From Spirulina major PCC 6313 (GTDB lineage Bacteria > Cyanobacteriota > Cyanobacteriia > Cyanobacteriales > Spirulinaceae): a DNA stretch of 64,000 nucleotides. Both the position numbers and the translations under genes were made by a program. The notes under the pieces were generated by a model. It worked only from the letters and a program-made list of their open reading frames with translations. It was not told where the DNA came from and made no database searches. The stretch covers positions 729,625 through 793,624 of the forward strand of contig NZ_KV878783.1 in NCBI RefSeq assembly GCF_001890765.1, read 5' to 3'. This document shows, in pieces, positions 46,758 to 55,437 of this stretch (position 1 is its first letter; each line of letters opens with the position of its first letter).

Positions 46758-49418
46758 TTAAATGCCCACATCAATGGGGAAGCGGCGCATTAGATCGACG
46801 GCGCGGCGGGCATTTTGGCGGATAGTGTCGGAGAGGCCGGGGACGTGGGGAATTTGGGACAGAAAGTCTACGGTACGCCGTAACATTCGCACCAAATCAC
46901 CCTCATCAAAACTGCAATTGTCGCCCAGGGTTTCCCAGGTCACACCGAGGGCCCATTGTTCCATCACGCCGATGATATTAAGGGTTTCGTCTTCGAGCCA
47001 GACGGGAAGGGCGACTTTGTAGCGGTGCTGCACTTTGATCAACTCTTTACGGAGGGGGAGCAAGTTGGCCAGGGCCACGAGCACTGATTCCGGGGGGGCG
47101 TAGTTTGTCCAGCTATCGGGGCGGGGGGGTTCGCTGATCAGGCTATAGACAGCGGCGGCGAGTTCCGGGGGGCCGAGGGGATCGAGGTAGCCGGACATCA
47201 GGGCGAGGCCGAGCCAGAGTTCGTTATCGCCGCGAATGGCGGCGGCGGCTTGGCCGATTTCGGTGGGGTCGTATTCGATCAGGGCATCGAATTCGCGGAG
47301 GACTTTGACGAGGTTGGAGAAGTCGCGCCAATGTTGGGTTTGGTGTTCTTTGTATTGGGCTTGACGATCGCGCAATCGCCGTTGCAGTTGAATCCGTAGG
47401 TTATGGCGTTTCACCAGTTGGCCGGGTTTGCCCCATTGGCGGAGGGGGTGGGTATCCAGTTGGGATTGAACGGCGGCGAGGCGATCGCTCTGCTCCACCA
47501 CTTCCGGCGCATCATCGAGGCTAAAGGGGGTAATCGGAATCGCCTCCGCTACCGAGGCACTGAGGTCATCACCGGGATAGTATTGCCCCAATTTGCGCGG
47601 TAAATCAAAGGGCGGGTCGAGCATATCGAGCAGGGTCTGAGCGATCGCCGTATCTCCCACCCCGATCACATCCTGACTCGCCACCACAGTCCAATCGTTC
47701 CCTTCGGTTAAACAGAGGTAATAGGGGACTTTGCCCCGGCCGGAGAGTTGGGCAACGAGGAGCACCGGCAGGGGTTGCGCCACGGAGACATGCTTACCTT
47801 TGAGGTAGAAAATGCTGCCGAGGGGTAGTTTGGGCAACCGTTGGGTAATATCTTGCTGGCGAGTTTCGATCGCTTGCTCGCGGAGAATTTTTAAGAGACG
47901 GCGTTCCTCTTTGGCCCGTTGGCGAAGTTTTTCGTAGTCTTCAATCTGGGGGACGGGGATGGGGGCGAGTTCCACGTCCAGTTTGGCGAGGTCGGTGGTG
48001 AGTTCTGCGATCGCTTGCTTATCCGGCGCTAACTTCAACGAAGCGGCATACTGGGCAAAACTCCGCTCCAAGAGGCTTTTCACCTGGGGCACAGAATGGG
48101 TTTGCAATAAATTCAACACCATGCCATAGGTGGGCGTAAATTGACTCACCAAGGGTTCAGCGGATTTGAGGGCGAGATCGGCGGCATCCTTAGCCCCCTC
48201 AAACCGGGTCTGTACCGTTACCACGTAACCCTGTTCATCCATCCCCCGTCGCCCGGCCCGGCCCGCCATTTGCAGGAACTCCGCCGCCCGCAACAGCCGA
48301 TGACCATTATCGCTGCGTTTGGAAATGGCGGAGATCACCGTGGTACGGGCGGGCATATTGATCCCGGCGGCGAGGGTTTCCGTAGCAAACACCACCTTCA
48401 CCAGCCCATCTTGAAAAAGTTCCTCTACCAAGCCTTTCCAAGCGGGCAACACGCCCGCATGGTGGGAGGCGATGCCGCGCATCAGGGGTTCCACTTGGTT
48501 GGTGCGGGCGGCGCTCGGATTTTCCGAGACAAAGGCTGTAACGCGGTCTTTCAGTTCGGCAGTTTCATCGGCGGTGAGCAGTGTATAGTCAGAGACTTGA
48601 GCGATCGCACTATCGCAACCGCGCCGACTGAAGATAAAAAAGATCGCCGGGAGCATATCGCGATCGCGCAATTGGGCCACCGTTTGGCGAATCGTCGGAC
48701 AGTCTTCACGGCGGAGGCGGCGGGGCTTGCCCTTCGGCAGCAGGCGTTTATTCACCCGTGTGCTAGTTTCATTGAGGAGCGGAAACAGCCCCTTCACAGT
48801 GCTGAAGTGGAATTCAAGGGGAACCGGGCGAAAATCCGAATGAATTAAGCGCGTCGGCCCATGGACTTGGCTAATCCATTCCGTCAGTTCGGCGGCATTG
48901 GCGATCGTCGCTGACAGTGCCACAATCTGCATCTGCGGCGGACAGTAAATGATTGATTCTTCCCACACCGTCCCCCGCTGGCTGTCGTTCATATAGTGGC
49001 ATTCATCCAACACCACCGCTTCCACATTGGCCAGCGATGTGCCCACCTGACCGATGGGCGTACCGTAGAGCATATTCCGAAAAATTTCGGTGGTCATCAC
49101 CAAAACACTGGCATCGCGGTTAATCGAGGTGTCCCCGGTTAAGATCCCCACCTGGTCCGCGCCGAACAGTTCGCAAAAATCCCGGAATTTTTGATTAGAC
49201 AGGGCCTTCAATGGTGTGGTGTAGAAAACCCGTCGGTTGCGTGAAATGGCCCGATGAATTGCATATTCCCCCACCAGGGTTTTACCTGATCCCGTTGGCA
49301 CAGACACCACCACAGATGACCCCGTATCCAAGGCATCAAGGGCATCAACCTGGAAGGGATCAAGGGGAAATGGAAAAATTTCGGTACGGTTCAGCGAGGC
49401 TCGGGCGGAGGTGTTCAC
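46758..49418 (-). CDS. Ski2-like DEAD/DExH-box RNA helicase with DSHCT domain
   Basis: 886 residues from a GTG. RecA1: Q-like FPLDPFQVDALDAL, Walker A SVPTGSGKTLVGEYA, TTPLKALSNQKF, LTGDTSINRDA, DExH box VVLDECHYMND and motif III ALSATIANA. RecA2: FIFSRRGCDSAI, VFATETLAAGINMPAR and QMAGRAGRRGMDEQGYV. The C-terminus has a winged-helix/DSHCT region (ALLASGYLDP-like; here LALMSGYLDPLGPPELAAAV, FDEGDLVRMLRRTVDFLSQI). This is the cyanobacterial relative of Ski2/Mtr4 and of chloroplast ISE2, expected to act in RNA processing. The gene stands alone. Confidence 0.93.
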   Translation of the reverse strand: MNTSARASLNRTEIFPFPLDPFQVDALDALDTGSSVVVSVPTGSGKTLVGEYAIHRAISRNRRVFYTTPLKALSNQKFRDFCELFGADQVGILTGDTSINRDASVLVMTTEIFRNMLYGTPIGQVGTSLANVEAVVLDECHYMNDSQRGTVWEESIIYCPPQMQIVALSATIANAAELTEWISQVHGPTRLIHSDFRPVPLEFHFSTVKGLFPLLNETSTRVNKRLLPKGKPRRLRREDCPTIRQTVAQLRDRDMLPAIFFIFSRRGCDSAIAQVSDYTLLTADETAELKDRVTAFVSENPSAARTNQVEPLMRGIASHHAGVLPAWKGLVEELFQDGLVKVVFATETLAAGINMPARTTVISAISKRSDNGHRLLRAAEFLQMAGRAGRRGMDEQGYVVTVQTRFEGAKDAADLALKSAEPLVSQFTPTYGMVLNLLQTHSVPQVKSLLERSFAQYAASLKLAPDKQAIAELTTDLAKLDVELAPIPVPQIEDYEKLRQRAKEERRLLKILREQAIETRQQDITQRLPKLPLGSIFYLKGKHVSVAQPLPVLLVAQLSGRGKVPYYLCLTEGNDWTVVASQDVIGVGDTAIAQTLLDMLDPPFDLPRKLGQYYPGDDLSASVAEAIPITPFSLDDAPEVVEQSDRLAAVQSQLDTHPLRQWGKPGQLVKRHNLRIQLQRRLRDRQAQYKEHQTQHWRDFSNLVKVLREFDALIEYDPTEIGQAAAAIRGDNELWLGLALMSGYLDPLGPPELAAAVYSLISEPPRPDSWTNYAPPESVLVALANLLPLRKELIKVQHRYKVALPVWLEDETLNIIGVMEQWALGVTWETLGDNCSFDEGDLVRMLRRTVDFLSQIPHVPGLSDTIRQNARRAVDLMRRFPIDVGI

Positions 49419-49489
49419 TCAGGTTTTATGCAGTAGTTACTATCCTTCCATTCTAGGGGGTGTGCTGAATCCCGTGAAAACTGGGGCAA

Positions 49490-50245
49490 TTATCCAGCTT
49501 GGGGCGATTGATGAGTCGGTTGATCGGGGCGGTCTAGATCGTCCCAGTCGTCGGCTTGGGTTTTGAGGTCGTCTTGAATTTGTGGCCAATTAATTTCGCT
49601 GACGGTGGTGTCGGCCCAGAGTTTGCCTTGGTAGAGATACCAGACGCGATCGCAACTCTGCTGTACCCAATCCAATTGATGATTGGCCATAATCCAAGTG
49701 AGGCCGGGGGTTTCTGTTAAAACCTGCAACACCCGCGACGCAGTTCCCACATCCAGGGCCGAGGTGGGTTCATCCAGCAGTAAGAGGGTGGGATTGAGGA
49801 GCATTGCCCTGGCAATAGTAACGAGTTGCCGTTGACCGAGGGAGAGTTGCCAGCTTTGCCGCTCTAGCCAATCCTTGGGAATAGTGAAGCGATCGCATTC
49901 CTCAAACACCCGCTCGCGCACCTCAGTTTTGGGCCGCTTTTGCAAAGTCAACGGATAGGCAAGGGTGTCAAACACCGAGAGACCCAAGAGTTTCGGCTCT
50001 TGCAACACAAGGACAACTTTGCGCCGCAACTCAGACACCGGTATCGTTGCCAAGGGTTGCCCTTGAAACCACAGTTTCCCCTGATCCGGGTCGCGAAGAC
50101 GATTCAACAGGGCGAGGAGGGTGGATTTACCCGAACCCGATGCGCCCACGATGCCGATCCGATCGCCCGCTGCCACGGTTACGGAAATATCCGTCAAAAT
50201 TGTCGTGACGCTGAGATCTTGCGATCGCAACAAAGGCATTTCCAT
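49490..50245 (-). CDS. ABC transporter ATP-binding protein (YbbL/FetA-like)
   Basis: 251 residues. Walker A is VGASGSGKSTLL, Q-loop VLQEPKLL, signature LSLGQRQLVTIARA, Walker B LLLLDEPTSALD and H-loop ANHQ. The closest architecture I recognise is the short YbbL/FetA and phosphate-importer-like ATPases. The C-terminal about 35 residues are an acidic tail (DDWDDLDRPDQP). It begins directly after the stop of the next gene (TAG ATG), so the two form an operon, but that partner is not a typical ABC permease and no permease is in the window. Confidence 0.88.
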   Translation of the reverse strand: MEMPLLRSQDLSVTTILTDISVTVAAGDRIGIVGASGSGKSTLLALLNRLRDPDQGKLWFQGQPLATIPVSELRRKVVLVLQEPKLLGLSVFDTLAYPLTLQKRPKTEVRERVFEECDRFTIPKDWLERQSWQLSLGQRQLVTIARAMLLNPTLLLLDEPTSALDVGTASRVLQVLTETPGLTWIMANHQLDWVQQSCDRVWYLYQGKLWADTTVSEINWPQIQDDLKTQADDWDDLDRPDQPTHQSPQAG

Positions 50246-50803
50246 CTACGCAACTCCCATCAAGCCAGGGGACGCGATCGCCGTCCAAACGACCCATCCA
50301 TCAACAAGCATTAACACTACCGTCACCCCCAACAAAATCAAATACATCCAGGGTTGCGCCAACGGTCGCACATCGGAGGTATCTAAACCCGTCCGCTCCG
50401 TCACTACCTGCACCAACCGTGCAAACCCCACCACCCGCATCGGCAACAGGTAGGCGCGATCGCGTTCCGGGGTGACGAAATAATACACAAGGCCGCCTTG
50501 GCCAGTAGTGCGCATTTGCAGATCACACACCCGCGCCCAGGGCAACGACCAACCCCGCCGCCCCAACGCCCGCACCCAAGCCGGATAGGTAACACGAATT
50601 TCCTGCTCGTCCACTTCGACCCGTTCGCACAATACGCCGTAGAGAATCCCAAACCCGATCGCAATCCCCCCCCAGAAGAGCGTAGGGGAAATGGGGGTTT
50701 GGGTGGCGATCGCTAAAAACGGCAGCGGCACCGTCAACGCCACATACAGCAAGAGCAAGGTAATCCGAATTAAGGGGGAAATCCGAAACGTATCTAAAGG
50801 CAT
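50246..50803 (-). CDS. Membrane protein with a PH-like cytoplasmic domain, partner of the ABC ATPase
   Basis: 185 residues. Two N-terminal helices (about 10-30 and 40-58: LFWGGIAIGFGILYGVLC), then a beta-rich soluble stretch (RVEVDEQEIRVTYPAWVRAL, WARVCDLQMRTTGQGGLVYY) like bacterial PH domains, and one C-terminal helix (PWMYLILLGVTVVLMLVDGW). No family named. It abuts the ABC ATPase gene with no spacing, which suggests a joint function. Confidence 0.65.
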   Translation of the reverse strand: MPLDTFRISPLIRITLLLLYVALTVPLPFLAIATQTPISPTLFWGGIAIGFGILYGVLCERVEVDEQEIRVTYPAWVRALGRRGWSLPWARVCDLQMRTTGQGGLVYYFVTPERDRAYLLPMRVVGFARLVQVVTERTGLDTSDVRPLAQPWMYLILLGVTVVLMLVDGWVVWTAIASPGLMGVA

Positions 50804-50848
50804 GGGACACCAAAAACGCGATCAGTAAGCAATGCGCGAAATAACCGA

Positions 50849-50924
50849 GGGGTGAGCGGAGTCGAACCCCGGCAGCCCCAGACTTCGACTTCGCTCAGTC
50901 TTCGGTTAGCTCAGTCTTCGGTTG
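50849..50924. repeat. Hairpin GGGGTGAGCGGAGTCGAACCCC and a 16-bp tandem duplication
   Basis: 50849-50870 folds on itself (GGGGT...ACCCC). CTTCGACTTCGCTCAG (50883-50898) belongs to the same motif family as 35023-35074. GCTCAGTCTTCGGTTA is then repeated in tandem with one change (50893-50908, 50909-50924). It is intergenic. Confidence 0.55.
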
Positions 50925-50939
50925 AGGAGCGATCGCGTC

Positions 50940-51113
50940 TTAACTTTGGGTGACGATCGCATCCACTGTTGCCGTTTTCTGCTCCTCATCCACCGAGGTC
51001 ACCGCCCAGCGCAACGGTTCGCCGCGCTTGGTGAGTTCCGCTTCAATTTCTTGGTGCAACTCATTCGGGGTCGCTTGGAGGTCAATTTCTGCCGTAATAA
51101 AATGAGTCGTCAT
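50940..51113 (-). CDS. Small cyanobacterial protein
   Basis: 57 residues from the ATG at 51113 (MTTHFITAEIDLQATPNELH). A beta-alpha-beta type chain: strand FITAEIDL, helix PNELHQEIEAELTKRG, strands LRWAVTSVDEEQKTATVDAIV. Such short proteins are conserved in cyanobacteria without a known role. It follows the GHL10-like gene by 59 bases on the same strand. Confidence 0.65.
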   Translation of the reverse strand: MTTHFITAEIDLQATPNELHQEIEAELTKRGEPLRWAVTSVDEEQKTATVDAIVTQS

Positions 51114-51172
51114 GGTCAACTCCCTAGACTGAATTTCTTTGTAGTGTACGGCGAAATGGGGGAGAAGAGCCA

Positions 51173-52627
51173 TTAACGGCGGCAGGTTTGGCGGGCGCGA
51201 TCGTCTACGGGTTCTTGCCAGGAATAGGCAAAATGACTGATCGCATCAAGCTGCGGGAACTGACGCTGCAACGCCCACATTTGCTGTTCTAGGGGGGGGT
51301 GACTGCGTTCCACTCGCCCCCATTGGCCCGCCAAAGCCGGAATCACACGGGTCTGGGGCGAGGCAAAACTTAAGACCCGCTGCACCTCGTCCACAATGCA
51401 ATCCGTCCGGTTGCCACAAATCGCGTAGGACATCGGATGCCACTCGATTTGGGAGGAGAAGCGATCCCAGGGCTGTAGGCGTGAATCATAACCCTGTTGA
51501 CCGACGGGGCGATTGCCATCGGGAAAAAAGACGGCCCCAGCGGGGATGCGCTGGCGTTGAACTTGGGTGGCGGCGGTGTGGAGAAAATCAATCACACCTT
51601 GGGCGGCGTGGGCGACGCTGAGTTTCCACAGTTCGGCGTTGAGATTGCTAGAGCTTAAGCCTTGCCATTGGGGGCCAGTTTCCCCCGGATGGAGGGCTTT
51701 CGCAGCCTGGACATCACCACCGCTGATTGAACCTTGGGCCATGAAGCGTTGAATCAGTTCGCGGCCTTGATTGTTCTGGGCCCGGTTGAGGAGGGCGGTG
51801 CGGGAAGCGTCGCCGTAGATCCAGAGGTCACGCACATTGCTGGCCACCGATCCGGCCCCGGAGCCACGGGGATAGCGGATATAGTCGAACAGCACGCCGT
51901 CGGGGTTGCGACGGAGGACGGCTTGGAGCAGGGTGGCGTAGTCGGCTTGGCCTTGGGGACTGTAGGGATCGATGAAGGCTTGGGAGCCGTCGGGAACCAC
52001 GTCGAGACTGGTTTGACCCTGGCCATTGCGGGCGAGGCTTCGTTCGCGATCGGGACGAACGGCGTAGGCGTAGCCGTAGTTCATCGCAAACATCCAGGCG
52101 TAGATCTTGAGGTTACGATCGCGACTTTCTTCAATCGCCATCGCCAATAAATCGGCATTTTCCTGACCGCGATCGCGCACCACCGACACCCACGGCGTGC
52201 GATTTTCCGACACCGGCAGCAGCACTTGGGAATCGTAAAACACCTCTAAATAGACTTCGTTGTACCCCTTATTGACGATGCGATCGAACACCTCATCCAA
52301 CACCCCCGGCTTCAGGTCGCAGGGATAGAGCCGCAGCCAGATCGCTTGGGTGCGGGGCCAGGTGCGCTGCCGACATTGTTGCAGCCATTGGGAATGTTCT
52401 TGGAGAACGGCTTGATATTGGGCTTGGGCTTGGGCATCACCTCCCACCGCAGCACGGCGCAGGGCTTCTTTGCGGCTGATTTCGCGGTCGGTAAATTGGC
52501 AGTAGTTACCGGTTTGAGCTTGGGCGGGGGCGAGTCCGGTGAAGGCGGTGAAAAGGGAGCTACTGAGGAGGAGGGCGCTAAGGATGCGGTGCAGGGAAGC
52601 GCGGGGAGCAAGGAGCGATCGCAACAT
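51173..52627 (-). CDS. Secreted GHL10-like glycoside hydrolase family protein
   Basis: 484 residues. A signal peptide (about 1-38, cleavage near AQAQ/T) is followed by about 60 helical residues (KEALRRAAVGGDAQAQAQYQ) and a TIM-barrel-type domain: AIWLRLYPCDLKPGVLDEVF, GYNEVYLEVFYDSQVLLP, LKIYAWMFAMNYGYAYA, FIDPYSPQGQADYATLL, PDGVLFDYIRYPRGSG and IEWHPMSYA. These fit the DUF187/GHL10 family of predicted extracellular or cell-wall hydrolases, with FDYIRYPR its hallmark. Substrate unknown. Several Cys suggest disulfides. Confidence 0.85.
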   Translation of the reverse strand: MLRSLLAPRASLHRILSALLLSSSLFTAFTGLAPAQAQTGNYCQFTDREISRKEALRRAAVGGDAQAQAQYQAVLQEHSQWLQQCRQRTWPRTQAIWLRLYPCDLKPGVLDEVFDRIVNKGYNEVYLEVFYDSQVLLPVSENRTPWVSVVRDRGQENADLLAMAIEESRDRNLKIYAWMFAMNYGYAYAVRPDRERSLARNGQGQTSLDVVPDGSQAFIDPYSPQGQADYATLLQAVLRRNPDGVLFDYIRYPRGSGAGSVASNVRDLWIYGDASRTALLNRAQNNQGRELIQRFMAQGSISGGDVQAAKALHPGETGPQWQGLSSSNLNAELWKLSVAHAAQGVIDFLHTAATQVQRQRIPAGAVFFPDGNRPVGQQGYDSRLQPWDRFSSQIEWHPMSYAICGNRTDCIVDEVQRVLSFASPQTRVIPALAGQWGRVERSHPPLEQQMWALQRQFPQLDAISHFAYSWQEPVDDRARQTCRR

Positions 52628-52725
52628 GAGCAGTGGGGTAAGTCGGAGTTTTAATTGATTGTAGCGGCCAGAATTTTCGACCCTGGGCTTCTGACTTCAG
52701 GATTCCCGCCAGCGTTCCCGTTCCG

Positions 52726-52766
52726 ACACAAAACGGTTAACCCTCAACAGGTTAACCGTTTTGTGT
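52726..52766. terminator. 17-bp perfect hairpin downstream of psb27
   Basis: ACACAAAACGGTTAACC (52726-52742) pairs with 52750-52766 around a 7-base loop. It lies 54 bases after the psb27 stop on the minus strand and ahead of the hydrolase gene, so it separates the two transcripts. Confidence 0.8.
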
Positions 52767-52819
52767 TGTTGTCTCCGTTGCGATCGCAACGGATTCCGCC
52801 TGAAAGGCGATCGGAATTT

Positions 52820-53227
52820 CTATAAACCGCGTTTGAGCGCAATTTCCACTTGTTTGAATTCCTGCTTTAAACGAGTTTTCAGCTTATCCGACAAGGGACG
52901 AGACCCATAGGTACTATAAAATCCAGCCAAACTATTCAGAGCCGTCTGCATCGTCGTGAACGATCGCAACCCCGACACCCGGCCATCACGACGATAGCGA
53001 GACGCATAATCATTCATCTGATCCCGCGCCACCTGACGTTGTTCCGTCACATCCGGCGCATCACTGGGCATATCTAAGATTGTGGTTAGGTTTTCCACCA
53101 CCGTGAGGGTATCTTGGCGATAATTCCCCGTTAAACCATTTGTTGTGCCCGCAGAACAACCCATCAAACCGATGGCGCAGACTAACACAAGAGCAAGTAC
53201 GCGAGACACTAGGGGTTTAATAACCAT
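52820..53227 (-). CDS. psb27: Photosystem II assembly lipoprotein Psb27
   Basis: 135 residues. A lipoprotein signal (LALVLVCAIGLMGC, lipidated Cys at about 24) is followed by the four-helix Psb27 domain: LTGNYRQDTLTVVENLTTIL, RDQMNDYASRYRRDGRVSGL and the highly conserved SFTTMQTALNSLAGFYSTYG. It sits on the lumenal side of the thylakoid, bound to CP43 in PSII assembly and repair intermediates before the oxygen-evolving cluster is formed. Confidence 0.96.
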   Translation of the reverse strand: MVIKPLVSRVLALVLVCAIGLMGCSAGTTNGLTGNYRQDTLTVVENLTTILDMPSDAPDVTEQRQVARDQMNDYASRYRRDGRVSGLRSFTTMQTALNSLAGFYSTYGSRPLSDKLKTRLKQEFKQVEIALKRGL

Positions 53228-53379
53228 AGAGTTAATGTAACGTTTATAAAAGCAGCTTGCTCAATCCTACCGTGGATCGGAATCGCACACCAGATGCGCT
53301 CCGCTGGATCGTTAGATTCAACGAGGAACGTTAGGATATAAGCAACAGTCAATCCATATCGAGAGTAATTCATACCACT

Positions 53380-53628
53380 ATGTCTTCAACTTCCACCCTA
53401 ACCCTGACTCGTGAAAACGTTGAGCAAGTCCTTGACGATCTGCGTCCCTACTTGATGGCAGACGGCGGCAATGTTGAACTGGTTGAGATTGAAGGACCAA
53501 CGGTGAAACTTCGTCTTCAAGGGGCTTGCGGATCTTGCCCTAGTTCAGCGATGACCCTACGCATGGGGATCGAGCGTCGCCTCCGTGAATTCATCCCCGA
53601 AATTGGTGAAGTCGAACAGGTGATGTAA
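53380..53628 (+). CDS. nfu: NifU-like iron-sulfur scaffold protein (Nfu)
   Basis: 82 residues, the full length of the cyanobacterial single-domain Nfu. [21 protein letters not shown] and the cluster-binding pair in [22 protein letters not shown] are diagnostic. It assembles [4Fe-4S] clusters and passes them to apoproteins such as photosystem I subunits. Divergent from psb27, with a strong terminator 32 bases after its stop. Confidence 0.96.
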   Translation: MSSTSTLTLTRENVEQVLDDLRPYLMADGGNVELVEIEGPTVKLRLQGACGSCPSSAMTLRMGIERRLREFIPEIGEVEQVM

Positions 53629-53660
53629 TTCTGTTCTGCTCTCCTGAGCATCGAAAACCA

Positions 53661-53685
53661 AAGGTGGGCAATGCCCACCTTTTTT
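53661..53685 (+). terminator. Rho-independent terminator of nfu
   Basis: AAGGTGGGCA / TGCCCACCTT with further T residues (53661-53685). Confidence 0.85.
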
Positions 53686-53798
53686 CATGGGGGTCAATGG
53701 CTCAATTCATTAACCCCCATAACCCAACAATCAACAACGGGCTTTGCTTATCCAGATCGGGTATGAGTGAGCCAGAGGCTCACACTCCTAATATCTTT

Positions 53799-54015
53799 GA
53801 CGTACTCCCCCGCATAAATGACGGGGGATTCTGGGTTCAGACAGCAATTGCAGGCGTAGCCCGTCTTACTATTGCCTAGCCCAATGGACAACGCCCTGCC
53901 CAGAAGGTGCTCACCCCGGAATTTTACTTCGCGCTAGCGAACGCTTTTATTGTATCACCACCGAATCAATTCGGTTATTCGCTTATATCCCCCGAATAAA
54001 ATTCAGGGGGCTTTA
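53799..54015 (-). mobile_element. Transposase-less IS200/IS605-type remnant with end hairpins (possible omega-RNA-like sequence)
   Basis: About 215 bases between nfu and the next gene contain no open frame but are densely structured. At one end, TCCCCCG...CGGGGGA (53806-53828) adjoins GTACGTCAAAG when read on the minus strand, the form of right ends of cyanobacterial IS605/IS1341-type elements. At the other, CCCCCGAAT/ATTC-A-GGGGG (53989-54010) is a left-end-type hairpin. Inside are CCGAAT-CA-ATTCGG (53961-53974), TTCGC-GCTA-GCGAA (53928-53941) and a GC-rich stretch (53830-53915) placed where the guide-RNA scaffold of tnpB elements lies. No tnpA or tnpB remains, so it is non-autonomous (PATE-like). 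The family assignment rests on pattern recall. Confidence 0.5.
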
Positions 54016-54058
54016 CGCATCACGCTCGTAATTAACCCTTTTCATTAGCCCTCTTCAT

Positions 54059-54080
54059 GTAGTGCGAGCTTCCAGCTCGC
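54059..54080. repeat. Palindrome GTAGT-GCGAGCT-TCC-AGCTCGC
   Basis: It matches the family of 13929-13945 and 21449-21507. It is followed by two imperfect copies of CTTCCAGCTCGCT/CTTCCAGCTACC up to about 54108. Confidence 0.6.
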
Positions 54081-54171
54081 TCCCTTCCAGCTACCTTCCA
54101 GCTCGCTCCTTAGCTCCACACCAAACATTCGCAACGATTGAACGCCGATCGGGCTGTCCCACACCGGAACA

Positions 54172-54936
54172 TTAAGACGGGAGGGATTCTAAATAGCGGA
54201 GAAATTCGACGAGTTCGTGATCGGCGAGGATTTGGCGCGATCGCTTCCCGTAGGTTTCCATGATGTATTGCCGACCCTGCTCCTTCGTCCAGCCCAAACG
54301 CTTCATTTCTAAATTTGTTTTGGCAATCACATCGGAAAAATCAATCGGTTCCCCCGTAGCGGCGGGGGCTGGGGTGGGAACGGTGGGTTCTGGGGGCGGG
54401 GCGATCGCTTCCGGCTCCGGTTCGGCGGCCATAGAACCATTGAGCGCGAGGGCCGGTTCTGGTTCTGGGCTGGGGATCGGTTCTGGGCTGGGGATCGGTT
54501 CCGGTTCCGGTTCGATCACGGGCAGCGGGGGATCGGGGGTGAAAACCGGGGCCGGGGTTTCGGCGGCCTTAGGCGGGGCCGGTGGTACCACAGGGGGTAG
54601 GGGCGTGGGTTTGGGGTTTTGGGCGGGGGGAGGAGGGGGCGACGCAGGGGCAGCGGTCAGGGCAGGGCTGGGGATTTTGAGCCAGAGGGCTACGGCGCGA
54701 TCGCGGGCTTGATCTTCCGCTGCTTCTACGGTGGGCGCGGCACTCAGTCCCGTGGCGATCGCCCGTCCGTCCACGTCTAGACAGCAGCGCACCACATACT
54801 GACCTTGCTTATACAGCACCAATTCTGTAATCACCCCCCCCATTGGATAACAGGCTCGAAATTGTTCTAGTCCCATGATATTTCTCGTTTCTAAGTGGCT
54901 GGGCAACTTCACCACGTCTGCTGCACTGGCGGTCAC
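54172..54936 (-). CDS. Two-domain protein with long Pro/Glu-rich linker
   Basis: 254 residues from a GTG with AGGA upstream; an ATG at 54876 is an alternative. The N-terminal about 85 residues form a compact alpha/beta domain (GGVITELVLYKQGQYVVRCC, VEAAEDQARDRAVALWL), reminiscent of small nucleic-acid-binding folds, though I cannot assign a family. A roughly 105-residue linker is almost all Pro, Glu, Ala, with a short tandem (PEPIPSPEPIPSPEPEP). The C-terminal about 55 residues (FSDVIAKTNLEMKRLGWTKE, then TYGKRSRQILADHELVEFLR) make a helical bundle. No signal peptide. The function is unknown; the layout suggests a flexible adaptor. Confidence 0.7.
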   Translation of the reverse strand: MTASAADVVKLPSHLETRNIMGLEQFRACYPMGGVITELVLYKQGQYVVRCCLDVDGRAIATGLSAAPTVEAAEDQARDRAVALWLKIPSPALTAAPASPPPPPAQNPKPTPLPPVVPPAPPKAAETPAPVFTPDPPLPVIEPEPEPIPSPEPIPSPEPEPALALNGSMAAEPEPEAIAPPPEPTVPTPAPAATGEPIDFSDVIAKTNLEMKRLGWTKEQGRQYIMETYGKRSRQILADHELVEFLRYLESLPS

Positions 54937-55437
54937 ACCGCAAATCCTAACGCAGGCTGTGCTACCCGTTGGCGATCGCTAACTTGACTAAAAAATCATC
55001 TTAATCAGAGGACATTGTAGCGTTTTTTTCTTTCAACAAGTTGCCAAAGTCCCCATTAAACCTAAAATAATGGCAGGGTTATCTGTCTGCCTACTTTTTC
55101 GGAGATACGCCACAGCTTGGAACGGCAAAGATCCAAGCTCCCCGTCTAGCGATCGCACTCACGTCATCAACTCGTTGCCCCTGTGCAGTGTCTCTCGCCT
55201 CCGAAAATGAACCATCTCCATCGGTTTTCCCCACGGATGCTGTGAGCGAATCCTCGTTTTTTGCGGTAGAGCCGCATCGCGACAGCCCCCTGAGACAGAT
55301 TCCCCCTACACCTCGCGCTCAACCGCTCGGTGGCTGTGTTCGCAGTTCTCTGCTCGGTCACTCAACGCTGAGTCTCGTTGCCCTCCTCAACCCCCACCCA
55401 TTCTCGTCTATTTAACAAGGACTATTAACGAAAAAAA
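54937..55437. other. Non-coding gap upstream of zam
   Basis: About 500 bases with no gene I can support. Short open frames on both strands lack ribosome sites and sensible composition. The A/T-rich 55000-55070 and the AAGGACTATTAACG just before 55438 suggest leader and promoter sequence for zam. Confidence 0.4.

Noticed and set aside
50849-50870. GGGGTTCGACTCC on the minus strand, resembling a tRNA T-arm
   Set aside because: No acceptor, D or anticodon arms can be built around it; it belongs to the TTCGACTTCGCTCA palindrome family.
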